From contig NZ_LPUX01000053.1 of assembly GCF_001651865.1 (NCBI RefSeq), positions 806,001 to 870,000 of the forward strand: a stretch of 64,000 bases of DNA. The letters are read 5' to 3'. Positions within the stretch are counted from its first letter, which is position 1; every line of letters starts with the position of its first letter. The DNA is from Sinorhizobium glycinis (lineage in GTDB: Bacteria; Pseudomonadota; Alphaproteobacteria; Rhizobiales; Rhizobiaceae). The notes beneath the pieces are model-generated. The model worked only from the letters and a program-made list of their open reading frames with translations, was not told the DNA's origin and did no database searches. Shown one piece after another: positions 35,110 to 44,194 of this stretch. The translations under genes were made by a program, and so were the position numbers.

Positions 35110-35847
35110 TCAGGTGAAGGAGCGCACCAGGCTGCCGACGAGCAGGTTCCAGCCGTCGATCAGCACGAAGAACAGGATCTTGAACGGCAGGGAGATCGAG
35201 GTTGGCGGCAGCATCATCATGCCCATCGCCATGGTGATCGTCGACACGATGAGGTCGATCACCAGGAAAGGCAGCATGATCAGGAAGCCGATCTCGAAGC
35301 CGCGACGGATCTCCGAGATCATGAAGGCGGGGACGACCGCGCGCAGATCCACCTTGTCGTCGACAACGACGGTCTGGCCCTTTTCGCGGGCTATGTCGAT
35401 GAAGAGCTGCAGGTCCTTGTCGCGCGTGTTGGCAAGCATGAACTCGCGGAAGGGCTCGGAGACGCGCGGCAGCGCCTCGGTCTCGGAGATCTCGTTCTTC
35501 AGCAGCGGATCGATGCCCTCGCGCCAGGCGCGGTCGAAGGTGGGCGCCATCACATAGAACGTCATGAACAGCGCCAGCGACACCATGATCATGTTCGACG
35601 GCGTGGTCGCAAGGCCCATGCCTGAGCGCAGGATCGCAAAGGCGATGACGAAGCGCGGGAAGCTCGTCACCATGATCAGAATGCCTGGGGCCACCGAAAG
35701 GACGGTCAGGAGCCCGAAGGTGCGGATGATCCAGGAGGCGACCGAGCCATCGACCGGCGCGTTCAGAATATCGGCGGGAAAGCTCTGGGCCCCGGCAATT
35801 CCCGACATCGCCATCATGGCGACAATAAATGCAGCAATCCGGAGCAT
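35110..35847 (-). CDS. fliP: Flagellar export gate protein FliP
   Basis: A 245-residue protein with an N-terminal signal-like helix (IAAFIVAMMAMSGIAGAQS) that is cleaved in other FliP proteins, and four further hydrophobic helices (TVLSVAPGILIMVTSFPRFV, MVSLALFMTFYVMAP and two near the C-terminus). SFPRFVIAFAILRSGMG and the late MMMLPPTSISLPFKILFFVL are family signatures. It forms the core of the export gate. It is the last gene of the long flgF-to-fliP operon. Confidence 0.95.
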   Translation of the reverse strand: MLRIAAFIVAMMAMSGIAGAQSFPADILNAPVDGSVASWIIRTFGLLTVLSVAPGILIMVTSFPRFVIAFAILRSGMGLATTPSNMIMVSLALFMTFYVMAPTFDRAWREGIDPLLKNEISETEALPRVSEPFREFMLANTRDKDLQLFIDIAREKGQTVVVDDKVDLRAVVPAFMISEIRRGFEIGFLIMLPFLVIDLIVSTITMAMGMMMLPPTSISLPFKILFFVLIDGWNLLVGSLVRSFT

Positions 35848-35902
35848 CCAGGGTCAGAACCTGTACAGAATGGATGAATCTAGTGGTCCTGACCCTGCCG
35901 AA

Positions 35903-36394
35903 TCATTGAATGACGAAGGTTCGGAACATCACATTGGTTACGCGCCCGCCGGAGCGCAGGTCAACCCGTTCCTGGATGTCATCCCGGAGATATTGGAAGC
36001 CGCGCGGGCCCTGGATTTGCTGCAGCGACACGGTTTTGAGATAGGCCGCGATGTCCTGGTGGACTTCTTCGGCCAAGGCGACGTCGGGGGCGCCCTCGAA
36101 CTGCAGCGCGACCTCGAGGCGGACCCAGTTTTCCGCCGGATAGGCAAGGTTCGTGGTGATCGGTTCGAGCTGGACGATGCCGTTGGCCTCCGTGGCGACC
36201 TTCGGAAGGCCCTCCTCGCCGGTGGCATTCGGGGGCACCTCCGCCGCCGCCTCGGTCTTCTGCGGCGGCGGCGGCGCCAGAAGGGCGCCGACAAGCCAGC
36301 CGCCGCCGCCGGCGACGAGCGTCACCAGGGCGACCGCGGCAATGGTCATGACCAGCGACGGCGACTTTTGCTGCTTGCTGTCGATTTCTTCCAT
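35903..36394 (-). CDS. fliL: Flagellar basal-body protein FliL
   Basis: A 163-residue protein from the ATG at 36394 (AGGGGCG upstream). A short cytoplasmic tail (EEIDSKQQKSPS) leads to one transmembrane helix (VMTIAAVALVTLVAGGGGWL), a Pro-rich linker (APPPPQKTEA), and a periplasmic SPFH-like domain with ENWVRLEVALQFEG, YLKTVSLQQI and the FliL end VTNVMFRTFVIQ. FliL rings the stator and affects torque and stator stability. It is followed by fliP after 55 nt and preceded by flgH after 11 nt. Confidence 0.93.
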   Translation of the reverse strand: MEEIDSKQQKSPSLVMTIAAVALVTLVAGGGGWLVGALLAPPPPQKTEAAAEVPPNATGEEGLPKVATEANGIVQLEPITTNLAYPAENWVRLEVALQFEGAPDVALAEEVHQDIAAYLKTVSLQQIQGPRGFQYLRDDIQERVDLRSGGRVTNVMFRTFVIQ

Positions 36395-36405
36395 CGTCAC
36401 GCCCC

Positions 36406-37116
36406 TTAGATCGGCGAAATGAGATCGACGATCTGCTGGCCATAGGGGGGCTGCTGAACTTCGGTCAGCCGGCCGCGGCCGCCGTAGGAGATGCGGGCCT
36501 CGGCGATCCGGTCGTAGGAGATGATGTTGTCGGCGTCGACATCCCGCGGCCGGACGATGCCGGCGACGTTGAGGATGCGCAGTTCGTGGTTGACGCGCAC
36601 TTCCTGCGAGCCGCTGATCAGGAGATTGCCGTTCTCCAGCACGCCGGTGACGACGGCGGCGACGAGCAGCCGGAGCTTCTCGGAGCGCTCGGTCTTGCCG
36701 TCCCCTTCGGTCTTGGTGTTCGAGCCGTATTCGAGATTGCCGGACCATTCGAAGTCGCTGGTCTGCGATTCGCCGCCGGCGCCGAGATTGAAGCCGCTGG
36801 AGTTGGTGCGGCTACGGTCGGTCTCGTTGTTGAAGGACGCCTTGTCGTCGATCTGGATGTCGACGGTCAGGATATCGCCGACATTGATGGCGCGGGCGTC
36901 CTTGAAGAGGGCGGCCTGCTGGTCGTTCCACAGCGAGTATCCGGCGGTCATCTGATGCGGCTGCTTCGGATACATGGCAAGCTGCGGCGTCTGGGTGTAT
37001 TGCAGGCCGCTGCCGATCGGGCTCATCGCCGGCGCCTGGCCGATCTCATTGAAGGCCTGGTTCTGACATCCCGCAAGGAGGCTCGCGGCCAGGATGGCCG
37101 TAAGTTGCATTCTCAT
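36406..37116 (-). CDS. flgH: Flagellar L-ring lipoprotein FlgH
   Basis: A 236-residue outer-membrane lipoprotein. The lipobox LLAGC places the acylated Cys at residue 17. The FlgH core has SLWNDQQAALFKDARAINVG, DILTVDIQIDDKASFNNETD and the final VQQPPYGQQIVDLISPI. It forms the bushing in the outer membrane. Its ATG overlaps the motE stop by 4 nt. Confidence 0.94.
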   Translation of the reverse strand: MRMQLTAILAASLLAGCQNQAFNEIGQAPAMSPIGSGLQYTQTPQLAMYPKQPHQMTAGYSLWNDQQAALFKDARAINVGDILTVDIQIDDKASFNNETDRSRTNSSGFNLGAGGESQTSDFEWSGNLEYGSNTKTEGDGKTERSEKLRLLVAAVVTGVLENGNLLISGSQEVRVNHELRILNVAGIVRPRDVDADNIISYDRIAEARISYGGRGRLTEVQQPPYGQQIVDLISPI

Positions 37117-37652
37117 GATGGCTCCTTCGAGGTGTTCGGGTCGCTGGCGCTGGAGATGATGTTGGTGAGCACCGCCGCCTTCTCGTCGCTCATCTCGCTG
37201 AGGATCAGCGAGGACTGGCGCGCCGGCAGCTTCATGACGATCGCCGCGGCGATCTCCGGGCGCACCATCTCGAGCTTGCCGGCGGCGGCATCTGGCTTCA
37301 TCGTCTTGTAGATATCGACGAGTCCGAGTTCCGCCTGCTTCAGGAAATCGTTGCGGCGCTTCAGCCAGTCCTCGTATTCGGCCCGGCGTTTTTCGAGAGT
37401 CGCAATGCGTTCGTCGACACTCGCCTGCAAGGTTTCCAGGTCCTTGCGCTGCAACAGGTAGCGCTGGTCGCGCGCCGCGTCGGCGATATTGGTGCAGAAT
37501 TGCTGGATCTCGTTGGTCGCAGCGCTTTCAGCCGGCGGCGCGGTGACGTCCTGTGCGAATGCGCCAGGCATCGCCAGCATCGTTCCGCCCGCGGCCGCGG
37601 CCACCAGCGTGCGGCGAGACTTGCCGAGAAGATGGTAGAAAATTCCGGTCAT
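37113..37652 (-). CDS. motE: MotE, periplasmic chaperone for MotC
   Basis: A 179-residue protein with a signal-type N-terminal helix (RRTLVAAAAGGTMLAMPGAF), a coiled coil (about 60-105, KDLETLQASVDERIATLEKR) and a C-terminal MgtE-N-like helical part (RPEIAAAIVMKLPARQSSL, then LSEMSDEKAAVL). In S. meliloti MotE helps MotC fold and be stable in the periplasm. It sits between flgI and flgH, joined to both by 4-nt overlaps, away from motB-motC. Confidence 0.9.
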   Translation of the reverse strand: MTGIFYHLLGKSRRTLVAAAAGGTMLAMPGAFAQDVTAPPAESAATNEIQQFCTNIADAARDQRYLLQRKDLETLQASVDERIATLEKRRAEYEDWLKRRNDFLKQAELGLVDIYKTMKPDAAAGKLEMVRPEIAAAIVMKLPARQSSLILSEMSDEKAAVLTNIISSASDPNTSKEPS

Positions 37653-38764
37653 TGCAGCACAAGCTCCGCCTGAAGGGCTCCCGCCGTCTTGATGCTCTGC
37701 AGGATCGCGATGATTCCGTCCGGCTTGACGCCGATGCTGTTCAGGCCCGCGACGAGCGAGCGAAGGCTCGACCCGTTGAGAATCGCGACCGTGCCGCCAT
37801 CCGACTGCGCCTCGATGGTGGTATTGGGCTCGACCGCCGTCTCCCCGCGCGAGAAGGGCGCCGGCTGCACGACCGTCGGGGTCTCGGTCACCTGCACCGT
37901 CAGGGTGCCGTAGCTGACCGCGACTTCGGCAACGCGCACGTCCTGGCCGATGACGATCGTGCCGGTCCGTTCGTTGACGACAACGCGTGCCGGAACGTCC
38001 GTCTCGACGACGAGGTTCTCGATGTCGGCCATCAGCCGGGCGAGATCGGCCATTTTCGGCTTCTGGACGAGAACGGACTGCGAGTCCAAGGCTTCGGCGA
38101 TGCGGCCGCCGAACTGCGCAGCGGCGAACTTGTTGATCGCCGCCGCCATGCCGACGGCGGTGGAGAAGTCCGGATTGCGCAATTGCAGCACGAGGTTGAA
38201 GCCGTCCTTGAACTTCGACGGTAGCTCGCGCTCGATGACCGCACCGTTCGGGACGCGGCCGGCCGTGGTCACGCCTTGCGACAAGCTGGCGGCGTCACCC
38301 TGGGCGCTGAAGCCGGTGACGACGATCGAGCCCTGGGCTACCGCATAGATCTGCCCGTCGGCACCCGAAAGCGACGTCATGACGAGCGTGCCGCCGCGCA
38401 GCGACGCCGCATCGCCGAGCGAGCCGACCGTGACGTCCACGCGGCTGCCGGGGCTTGCGAAAGGCGGCAGCGTGGCGGTGACCAGGACCGCCGCCACGTT
38501 TCGCGTCCGGGACTCGCCGCCCTGGGTCGAGATGCCGAGGTTCTGCAGCATGGCGCGGATCGACTGCTCGGTGAACGGGGAGGAACGCAGGCTGTCGCCG
38601 GTTCCCTGCAGCCCGACCACCAGTCCGTAGCCGATGAGCTGGTTGTCCCGCCCGGCCTGAAGCGAGGCGACGTCCTTGATCCGCGACGCGGCATGGACAG
38701 GTGCCAAGGTCGCCGCCAACAGGAAGGCGAAGGTCAGCAACCACTTGCAAACGCGCATCGTCAT
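37649..38764 (-). CDS. flgI: Flagellar P-ring protein FlgI
   Basis: A 371-residue periplasmic protein. The signal peptide (WLLTFAFLLAATLAPVHAAS) is cleaved near residue 26, then RIKDVASLQAGRDNQLIGYG, GTLVMTSLSGADGQIYAVAQ and the C-terminal GIIAILQSIKTAGALQAELV, all FlgI landmarks. It polymerises around the rod in the peptidoglycan layer with help from FlgA. 4-nt overlaps join it to flgA upstream and motE downstream. Confidence 0.95.
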   Translation of the reverse strand: MTMRVCKWLLTFAFLLAATLAPVHAASRIKDVASLQAGRDNQLIGYGLVVGLQGTGDSLRSSPFTEQSIRAMLQNLGISTQGGESRTRNVAAVLVTATLPPFASPGSRVDVTVGSLGDAASLRGGTLVMTSLSGADGQIYAVAQGSIVVTGFSAQGDAASLSQGVTTAGRVPNGAVIERELPSKFKDGFNLVLQLRNPDFSTAVGMAAAINKFAAAQFGGRIAEALDSQSVLVQKPKMADLARLMADIENLVVETDVPARVVVNERTGTIVIGQDVRVAEVAVSYGTLTVQVTETPTVVQPAPFSRGETAVEPNTTIEAQSDGGTVAILNGSSLRSLVAGLNSIGVKPDGIIAILQSIKTAGALQAELVLQ

Positions 38765-39270
38765 TTCGCCACCACATGGATCGTGCCGTCGCCCATCACC
38801 GTCCCGGACACGATGACGCCGCTATCGATGTTGCGGGCGCGGATCAATTCACCGACCGACGCGTCCTGCAGCGGCGAGCCGGAGGCGGTGATCGTCAGCC
38901 CGCCATTGTTGAAGATCAGCCGAACCGTCGAGCCGCGCTCCACCGCGTATCGGTCGCGCAGCGCCGAGGCGAGGATCACCCGTCCCGGCAGAAGCGTCCG
39001 CTTCGTCACCTTGCCCTCGACTTCTTCGAGGGAACCGACATAACCGGCGGCGAGATCCGGATTGGTCACCTCGACCACTTCCAACATGCTCGCCTCGAGC
39101 GTTTCGCCAGGATAGATCGTCTGTTTCGGAATGACAGCGGTCGGCTGCTGAGCGGAAGCGAGCGCCGGCGACAGCAGGGCGGCGGCGATCGCGACGAAGG
39201 CGAGCGGCCGCGTCAAGCGCGTGGAATCGCTTTCGATTGCTGCCCTTTCGGCCGATCGGCGAAACATCAT
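38761..39270 (-). CDS. flgA: P-ring assembly chaperone FlgA
   Basis: A 169-residue exported protein. The N-terminal signal (RPLAFVAIAAALLSPALASA) is followed by a SAF-type domain with TIYPGETLEASMLEVVEVTN, RVILASALRDRYAVERGSTV and the closing SGVIVSGTVMGDGTIHVVAK. It holds FlgI subunits in the periplasm. The first 20 residues before the hydrophobic core are unusually long for a signal peptide, so the true start could be internal. It lies 18 nt after flgG. Confidence 0.88.
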   Translation of the reverse strand: MMFRRSAERAAIESDSTRLTRPLAFVAIAAALLSPALASAQQPTAVIPKQTIYPGETLEASMLEVVEVTNPDLAAGYVGSLEEVEGKVTKRTLLPGRVILASALRDRYAVERGSTVRLIFNNGGLTITASGSPLQDASVGELIRARNIDSGVIVSGTVMGDGTIHVVAK

Positions 39271-39288
39271 GTTTGCCCCCTCTTCCCG

Positions 39289-40077
39289 TTACCTGAGGTT
39301 CTTGCTCACCGTGGCGGCCATCTCGTCGGCGGCCTGGATGACTTTCGAGTTCATCTCGTAGGCGCGCTGGGCCGAGATGAGATCGGTGATTTCCTTGACC
39401 GGATCGACGTTGGAAGATTCCAGATAGCCCTGCTTGATCTGCGCGAAGCCAGGATCGGCCGGTGTGCCGACGATCGGCTCGCCGGATGCCGCCGTCTGCT
39501 TGAAGAGGTTTTCGCCCTGCGGCTCCAAACCGGCCTCGTTGACGAAATTGGCGATCGTCAGCTGGCCGATTTCCTGGGTCTCCGTGGCGTCGCCGATCCG
39601 CACCAGAACCTGGCCGGACGCGGAAACGGTGATCTCGGTCGCATCCTGCGGTACGGTGATGCCGGGAACCACCGTGTAGCCGTCGATGGTGACGAGCTGG
39701 CCGGTGGCATTGGTGTTGAAGGCACCCGAGCGGGTGTAGACCGTCTCGCCGTTGGGCGTTTCGACCTGGAACCAGCCGCGGCCGACAAGCGCAAGGTCGA
39801 GATCGTTGCTGGTATTGACGAGGCTGCCCTGGACGTGGAGGTTGCGGACGGCGGCCGTCTGGACACCGAGACCGACGATGGCGCCTTCCGGCACGATCGC
39901 CTGATTGGAGCGGTTCGGCACGCCCTGGGCGCGCTCCGTCTGATAAAGCAGATCCGAAAACTCCGCCCGCGCCCGCTTGTAGCCGGTCGTGTTGATGTTG
40001 GCGATGTTGTTGGCGATGACTTCGAGGTTCAACTGCTGGGCGTTCATGCCCGTGGCGGCGATGGAAAGGGCCTTCAT
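39289..40077 (-). CDS. flgG: Distal rod protein FlgG
   Basis: A 262-residue rod protein, the standard FlgG length. It begins [20 protein letters not shown] with the basal-body rod motif [20 protein letters not shown], has the middle domain typical of FlgF/FlgG/FlgE and ends with the conserved [20 protein letters not shown]. It forms the long distal rod through the P and L rings. It is 11 nt downstream of fliE. Confidence 0.95.
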   Translation of the reverse strand: MKALSIAATGMNAQQLNLEVIANNIANINTTGYKRARAEFSDLLYQTERAQGVPNRSNQAIVPEGAIVGLGVQTAAVRNLHVQGSLVNTSNDLDLALVGRGWFQVETPNGETVYTRSGAFNTNATGQLVTIDGYTVVPGITVPQDATEITVSASGQVLVRIGDATETQEIGQLTIANFVNEAGLEPQGENLFKQTAASGEPIVGTPADPGFAQIKQGYLESSNVDPVKEITDLISAQRAYEMNSKVIQAADEMAATVSKNLR

Positions 40078-40088
40078 GTCACGTTCCT

Positions 40089-40424
40089 TCAGATCTGCAT
40101 GCGCGCGATTTCGAGATAGGCGGTGACCACCTTGTCGCGGATCGCGATCGCGGTCTGCAGCGACTGTTCGGCGCTCATCACAGCATCGACGACCTCGCGG
40201 GTGTTCGCCTCGCCGCGGATCGCGTGCAGCGACGCCCCTTCCGCCGATTTCATCGAGCTGATGGCGTCCGCGGTCATGTTGCCGAGGACTTCGGCGAAGC
40301 TTTGCGATTGCGGAGCGGAAGCTGCAGCGTTCGGCAGCGAGAGCGCCGTGGAGCCGATGAGGCTGGTGCCCTCGGCCTCCTTCATAGTCGAAAACGCGCC
40401 GACGGACTGAATTGCATCGATCAT
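40089..40424 (-). CDS. fliE: Rod adaptor protein FliE
   Basis: A 111-residue protein with the FliE pattern: [20 protein letters not shown] in the middle and the helical C-terminus [20 protein letters not shown] plus [10 protein letters not shown]. It links the MS ring and export gate to the proximal rod. The ATG overlaps the flgC stop by 1 nt (TAATG). Confidence 0.93.
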   Translation of the reverse strand: MIDAIQSVGAFSTMKEAEGTSLIGSTALSLPNAAASAPQSQSFAEVLGNMTADAISSMKSAEGASLHAIRGEANTREVVDAVMSAEQSLQTAIAIRDKVVTAYLEIARMQI

Positions 40425-40843
40425 TATTGCGAAGCCCTCAACAGGTCGATTGTCTGGGAGATGAGATCGCGGGACTGCTTGATGGTCTGCAGGTTGGCCT
40501 CGTAGGCGCGGTTGGCCTCGCGCATGTCGGCCATCTCGATCAGCACGTTGACGTTCGGCATTTTCACCATGCCCTTCTCATCGGCGGCCGGGCTGCCGGG
40601 GTCGAACTCGATATTGAAATCCGAATCGTCGGTGCCGAGGCGCTGGATCTCGACGAGCGATGCGCCGCTTGCCCGGTCGACTTCCGCGGCGAAGGAAATC
40701 GTCTTGCGCCGATAGGGGTCGGCGCCTGGTACGTCGCCGGTGGAGCGGGCATTGGCGATGTTTTCGGAAACGATGCGCAGGCGCGTCGATTCCGCCTGCA
40801 GGCCCGAAGCCGAAACCTTGAGTGCCGAGGTCAAAGGATCCAT
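40424..40843 (-). CDS. flgC: Proximal rod protein FlgC
   Basis: A 139-residue rod protein from the ATG at 40843, giving [20 protein letters not shown]; the open frame extends upstream but overlaps flgB. The rod motif [20 protein letters not shown] is near the N-terminus, and the C-terminus has [20 protein letters not shown]. It lies 5 nt after flgB and is coupled to fliE by a 1-nt overlap. Confidence 0.94.
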   Translation of the reverse strand: MDPLTSALKVSASGLQAESTRLRIVSENIANARSTGDVPGADPYRRKTISFAAEVDRASGASLVEIQRLGTDDSDFNIEFDPGSPAADEKGMVKMPNVNVLIEMADMREANRAYEANLQTIKQSRDLISQTIDLLRASQ

Positions 40844-40848
40844 GAGTC

Positions 40849-41229
40849 TTATTTCCGTACCGTCATGAGCATCATCCGGTGAAAGGATTTCACCAGCCCC
40901 GAATTGAGTTCGTAATCGCGTTTGATCGCGCCCGTCTTCATCATTTCCTGCTCGAGCGCGACGGTATTGCCGGACTGCTGGACCGCCACGTCGTCGATCA
41001 TGCTGACCTCGGTCACCTGGGCGGCGTCCGGGCTCTCGGTGAAATGGGCGCGATGGGTCGCGGCCATCTGGATGCCGGTGTTCTGAAGCACGCTTTCGAA
41101 GGGTTGGACGTCTCTTGCCTTGTAATGCGGCGTATTGGCATTGGCGATGTTGCCGGCCACGACATTCTGGCGGATCGTCAGCCATTTGGCCTGGCGCGAC
41201 GCGAGTTCGAAAAGCTGAATCGGATCCAT
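40849..41229 (-). CDS. flgB: Proximal rod protein FlgB
   Basis: A 126-residue rod protein with the basal-body rod motif [20 protein letters not shown] followed by [16 protein letters not shown], and a C-terminal helix ([20 protein letters not shown]). GGAGT-type purines precede the ATG. A CTAG-N9-CTTGCG element begins 28 bp upstream, so flgB may head a second transcript inside the larger operon that begins with the DUF1217 gene. Confidence 0.94.
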   Translation of the reverse strand: MDPIQLFELASRQAKWLTIRQNVVAGNIANANTPHYKARDVQPFESVLQNTGIQMAATHRAHFTESPDAAQVTEVSMIDDVAVQQSGNTVALEQEMMKTGAIKRDYELNSGLVKSFHRMMLMTVRK

Positions 41230-41257
41230 CGATCACTCCTCATGAGATGAGGAGACC

Positions 41258-41285
41258 CTAGGCCGGTAATCTTGCGTGGGACTTG
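41258..41285 (-). promoter_or_regulatory. Candidate flagellar promoter/activator site upstream of flgB
   Basis: CTAGGCCGG at 41258 and CTTGCGTGGGACTTG at 41271 keep the CTAG-to-CTTG pitch of 13 bp seen at five other flagellar transcription units. The repeated CTTG (41271 and 41282) is 11 bp apart, compared with 10 bp at fliF. It ends the 180-bp gap between the preceding gene and flgB. Confidence 0.62.
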
Positions 41286-41409
41286 TCGAAAAAGCGGATG
41301 CGGAGGGCAATGCGGGGGATTTTCGCCGTGTCGCCTTGGCGGCGAAGCGGCCCTTCGCCGAATTCTGATGCGTGAGGCAATTCCCGGGCGAGCAAGGTGG
41401 CCTGACGGC

Positions 41410-41961
41410 CTACTTGGCCTGGTAGACCTCGCCCTTGGAGGTGATCATCACCCAGCGGCCGTTCCGCTGTTCGAAGGTGGCAAGCCGGCTGTTGTCCGGC
41501 AGGGCCGATCCGATGCGCACGATATACATGCCGGTCGCGTCCTCGATCAGCGCCCTTCCATTGGCGACGTGCATCAGTTTGAAGCCGGACGGTTCGGGAA
41601 AGGGCTGTTCCGGGCCGTCTGCCGGCTCGCGCGCGGCTGCTGCGGGTTGATCTTCCAGCCCCGGCACGGTTGCCGTCGTCAGCCGATCGATCGCTGCGGC
41701 GGTCCCTTCGTCCATATCGGTCATCGCCAGCGGCGAGACCGACACGACGCCGCGACCGGGGCGCTCCGGCAGATCCCGCGTCGTTCCCTGCCAGAGCGGC
41801 GGAATCGAGAACTGGTCCTGGTGCAGGAAGGCGTACCACGGGAAGAAGGTCGCAAAGGCAGCCATGGCCAGCCCGATCGCGCCGAGGACCTTATCGGTCA
41901 ACGGCATCTTGGCGTCGCGCCGGCGCTGATGGACGATTTCGTCCGCGTCGTTATCGGTCAT
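41410..41961 (-). CDS. Single-pass membrane protein of the fliI-flgB interval, function unknown
   Basis: A 183-residue protein with a 25-residue cytoplasmic N-terminus, one transmembrane helix (VLGAIGLAMAAFATFFPWYA) and a periplasmic part. This part has a variable Pro/Ala-rich stretch (about 95-125) and a C-terminal beta-rich segment (FKLMHVANGRALIEDATGMY, then NGRWVMITSKGEV) that recalls small SH3-like or FlgA/FliL-type folds. I recognise no family name. It starts 2 nt after the fliI stop, so it is cotranscribed and is probably a flagellar accessory protein conserved in rhizobia. Confidence 0.75.
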   Translation of the reverse strand: MTDNDADEIVHQRRRDAKMPLTDKVLGAIGLAMAAFATFFPWYAFLHQDQFSIPPLWQGTTRDLPERPGRGVVSVSPLAMTDMDEGTAAAIDRLTTATVPGLEDQPAAAAREPADGPEQPFPEPSGFKLMHVANGRALIEDATGMYIVRIGSALPDNSRLATFEQRNGRWVMITSKGEVYQAK

Positions 41962-41963
41962 TG

Positions 41964-43364
41964 CTATCCCTTCCCCCGGATGCCGGCGGCGGGCTGGTTG
42001 CCCATGGCGGCTGCCTTCAGCGCATTGGCAAGATCGGTGAAGGCATCGACGGCGGACCGCTCGCCGGGCGTCTGCTTGAGGACGTCATAGATGACGGGCA
42101 CCTGTTTGATCGCCATGTCGAGATCCGGGTCGCCGCCGGCGCGGTAGCCGCCGATCAGCCTGAGGTCGCGGGTCTCCTCGAAGCGGTGGATGAGCGATTT
42201 CAGCCGCGCCACGAGCTTTTCCTGATCCGGTGTCCAGGCCTTCCTCGCCAGGCGCGAGATGGAGGCCAGCGGATCGATCGGCGGATAGCGCCCTTCCTCG
42301 GCCAGGCTGCGGTCGAGCACGATGTGCCCGTCGAGAATGCCGCGCGCCGAATCGGCAACCGGATCGTTGTGATTGTCGCCGTCGACCAGGATTGAGATGA
42401 TCGCGGTGATCGTGCCCGTCCCTTCGGCACCGGGGCCGGCGCGCTCGAGCAGGCGCGGCAATTCGGTGAAGACCGAAGCCGGATAGCCGCGGGCGATCGG
42501 CGGCTCTCCCGCCGCCGTCGCCACCTCGCGGATCGCATGGGCAAAACGCGTCACGCTGTCGACGATCAGCAGAACGTTGTCGCCCTTGTCGCGGTAGTGC
42601 TCGGCGATCGTCACCGCCGTGAGCGGCGCCATTTTCCTGAGCATCGGGCTCTCGTCGCTGGTGGCGACGACGGCGACCGACTTGGCAAGATTGTCGCCGA
42701 GCGTATCCTCGATGAATTCACGCACTTCACGGCCGCGCTCGCCGACCAGCGCGATCACCACCTTGTCGAAGGCGTCGGCGCGCGCCAGCATCGAAAGCAG
42801 CGTCGACTTGCCGACGCCGGAGCCGGCAAAGATGCCGAGGCGCTGTCCGAGGCAGAGCGGCGAGAAGATGTCGACGGCGCGCACGCCCGTCTTGAAACCC
42901 TGCTCGACGCGTCTGCGGGTCATCGACGGCGGCGCGGTATTCGAGATCGAACGGCGAACGTCGCCCTGCAGGAGGGGGCCCAGGCCGTCTATCGGCTCGG
43001 CCAGCGCATTGATCGTGCGGCCGCACCAGTTGTCCGTCGGCGCGATGCGGAAGGCCCCCTTGCGGATGACGGTATCGTGGATGCCGATGGGATCGCCGGG
43101 CTCGATCGGGCAGACGACGACCCGCTCCGGTTCGACGCGGACGACTTCCCCGAGATGCGTGCCGGTCGCACTCTTATGCGCCACGAAGTCCCCGAGCCGC
43201 ACATGGCGAGACAAACCGCTGACGGTATAGTGCCCCGGCGAGATCGTCTGGACATGACCGCCAGGGGCGATCGAAAAGTCGGGATTCGCATAGCGCTCGA
43301 CCAGGCCGGCGAGCGCCGCCAGCGAGGTCGAAGCCGGAATGATGTCAGAGCCTTGGCGTTCCAT
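41964..43364 (-). CDS. fliI: Flagellar export ATPase FliI
   Basis: A 466-residue F1-beta-like ATPase from the ATG at 43364 (MERQGSDIIPASTSLAALAG). Walker A is AGSGVGKSTLLSML, Walker B VLLIVDSVTRFAHA, and the type III ATPase landmarks GERGREVREFIEDTLG and GYPASVFTELPRLLERAGPG are intact. It unfolds or releases export substrates at the gate. The open frame extends 47 codons upstream into the gap after flgF without family similarity. The FliH-like candidate at 29232-29885 would be its regulator. Confidence 0.94.
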   Translation of the reverse strand: MERQGSDIIPASTSLAALAGLVERYANPDFSIAPGGHVQTISPGHYTVSGLSRHVRLGDFVAHKSATGTHLGEVVRVEPERVVVCPIEPGDPIGIHDTVIRKGAFRIAPTDNWCGRTINALAEPIDGLGPLLQGDVRRSISNTAPPSMTRRRVEQGFKTGVRAVDIFSPLCLGQRLGIFAGSGVGKSTLLSMLARADAFDKVVIALVGERGREVREFIEDTLGDNLAKSVAVVATSDESPMLRKMAPLTAVTIAEHYRDKGDNVLLIVDSVTRFAHAIREVATAAGEPPIARGYPASVFTELPRLLERAGPGAEGTGTITAIISILVDGDNHNDPVADSARGILDGHIVLDRSLAEEGRYPPIDPLASISRLARKAWTPDQEKLVARLKSLIHRFEETRDLRLIGGYRAGGDPDLDMAIKQVPVIYDVLKQTPGERSAVDAFTDLANALKAAAMGNQPAAGIRGKG

Positions 43365-43467
43365 GCAGATTTCCGTTGCGATCGACCCCGGCCCGTTGCC
43401 TTGGCATGGCCGCTTCACACTTTTCCCGCCGCGCCTCAGAGCGCGTTGCGTTTTTGCACGATACGCA

Positions 43468-44193
43468 TCAGCGTTCGCCGCCGAGCGTCTTGATCGCTTC
43501 TTCAAGCGATCCTTCGCTGTCGCGCATCAAAGCGGTGACATTGTCGAAGGCGCGCGTCACCATGATGAGCTGCGTCATTTCCTGGACGGCATTGACGTTC
43601 GATTCTTCGAGGAAACCCTGCATCACCCCGACATCGAAGCGGTCGACAACGGGCTCCGGTTGAGCGGCGGGCATGACGGCACTGTTGTCATAGCGCACAA
43701 AGCCGCTGGAGAAATCCGCCTCATAAAGGCCGAGCAGCGCGACCTGGACGCCGTTCTGGTGGATGGCGCCATCTGCCCCGACGGTGATCTCGCCCGCCCC
43801 GCCGTTCAACTGGATGGGCGCCCCGCTGGCGTCGAGCACCGGATATCCCTTGATGGTCACCAGCTCACCGGTCTCCGTCAGGGTGAAGCGGCCGTCGCGG
43901 GTCAGGGCCGGCCCGCCGGGCGTGTCGATGGAGAACCACGCGTTGCCCTTGACGGCGAAGTCGAGCGCGGAACCGGTCCGCGCCAAGGCGCCGTTGCTGG
44001 TGCTCAAGTATTCCTCGCCTTCGGACACGTAAGCGACCCGGGTCGGCTTCGTATCGCCAAGCACCTGGTCGAACTTCACTTCCGTCGCACGGAAGCCGAC
44101 CGTGTTGGCGTTCGCGATATTGTCGGCAAGCGTGTTCAAGCGCTTCTCAAGCGCCATCTGCGATGACAGCGCCACATAGAGGCCGGTCTGCAC
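43468..44193 (-). CDS. flgF: Proximal rod protein FlgF
   Basis: A 241-residue rod protein with the N-terminal motif SSQMALEKRLNTLADNIANA, then NTVGFRATEVKFDQVL, a middle domain with GNAWFSIDTPGGPALTRDGR and a C-terminus QLIMVTRAFDNVTALMRDSE. Its length matches FlgF. Its ATG is 1 nt after the DUF1217 stop, so the two are very likely translated together. Confidence 0.93.
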   Translation of the reverse strand: MQTGLYVALSSQMALEKRLNTLADNIANANTVGFRATEVKFDQVLGDTKPTRVAYVSEGEEYLSTSNGALARTGSALDFAVKGNAWFSIDTPGGPALTRDGRFTLTETGELVTIKGYPVLDASGAPIQLNGGAGEITVGADGAIHQNGVQVALLGLYEADFSSGFVRYDNSAVMPAAQPEPVVDRFDVGVMQGFLEESNVNAVQEMTQLIMVTRAFDNVTALMRDSEGSLEEAIKTLGGER

Positions 44194-44194
44194 G

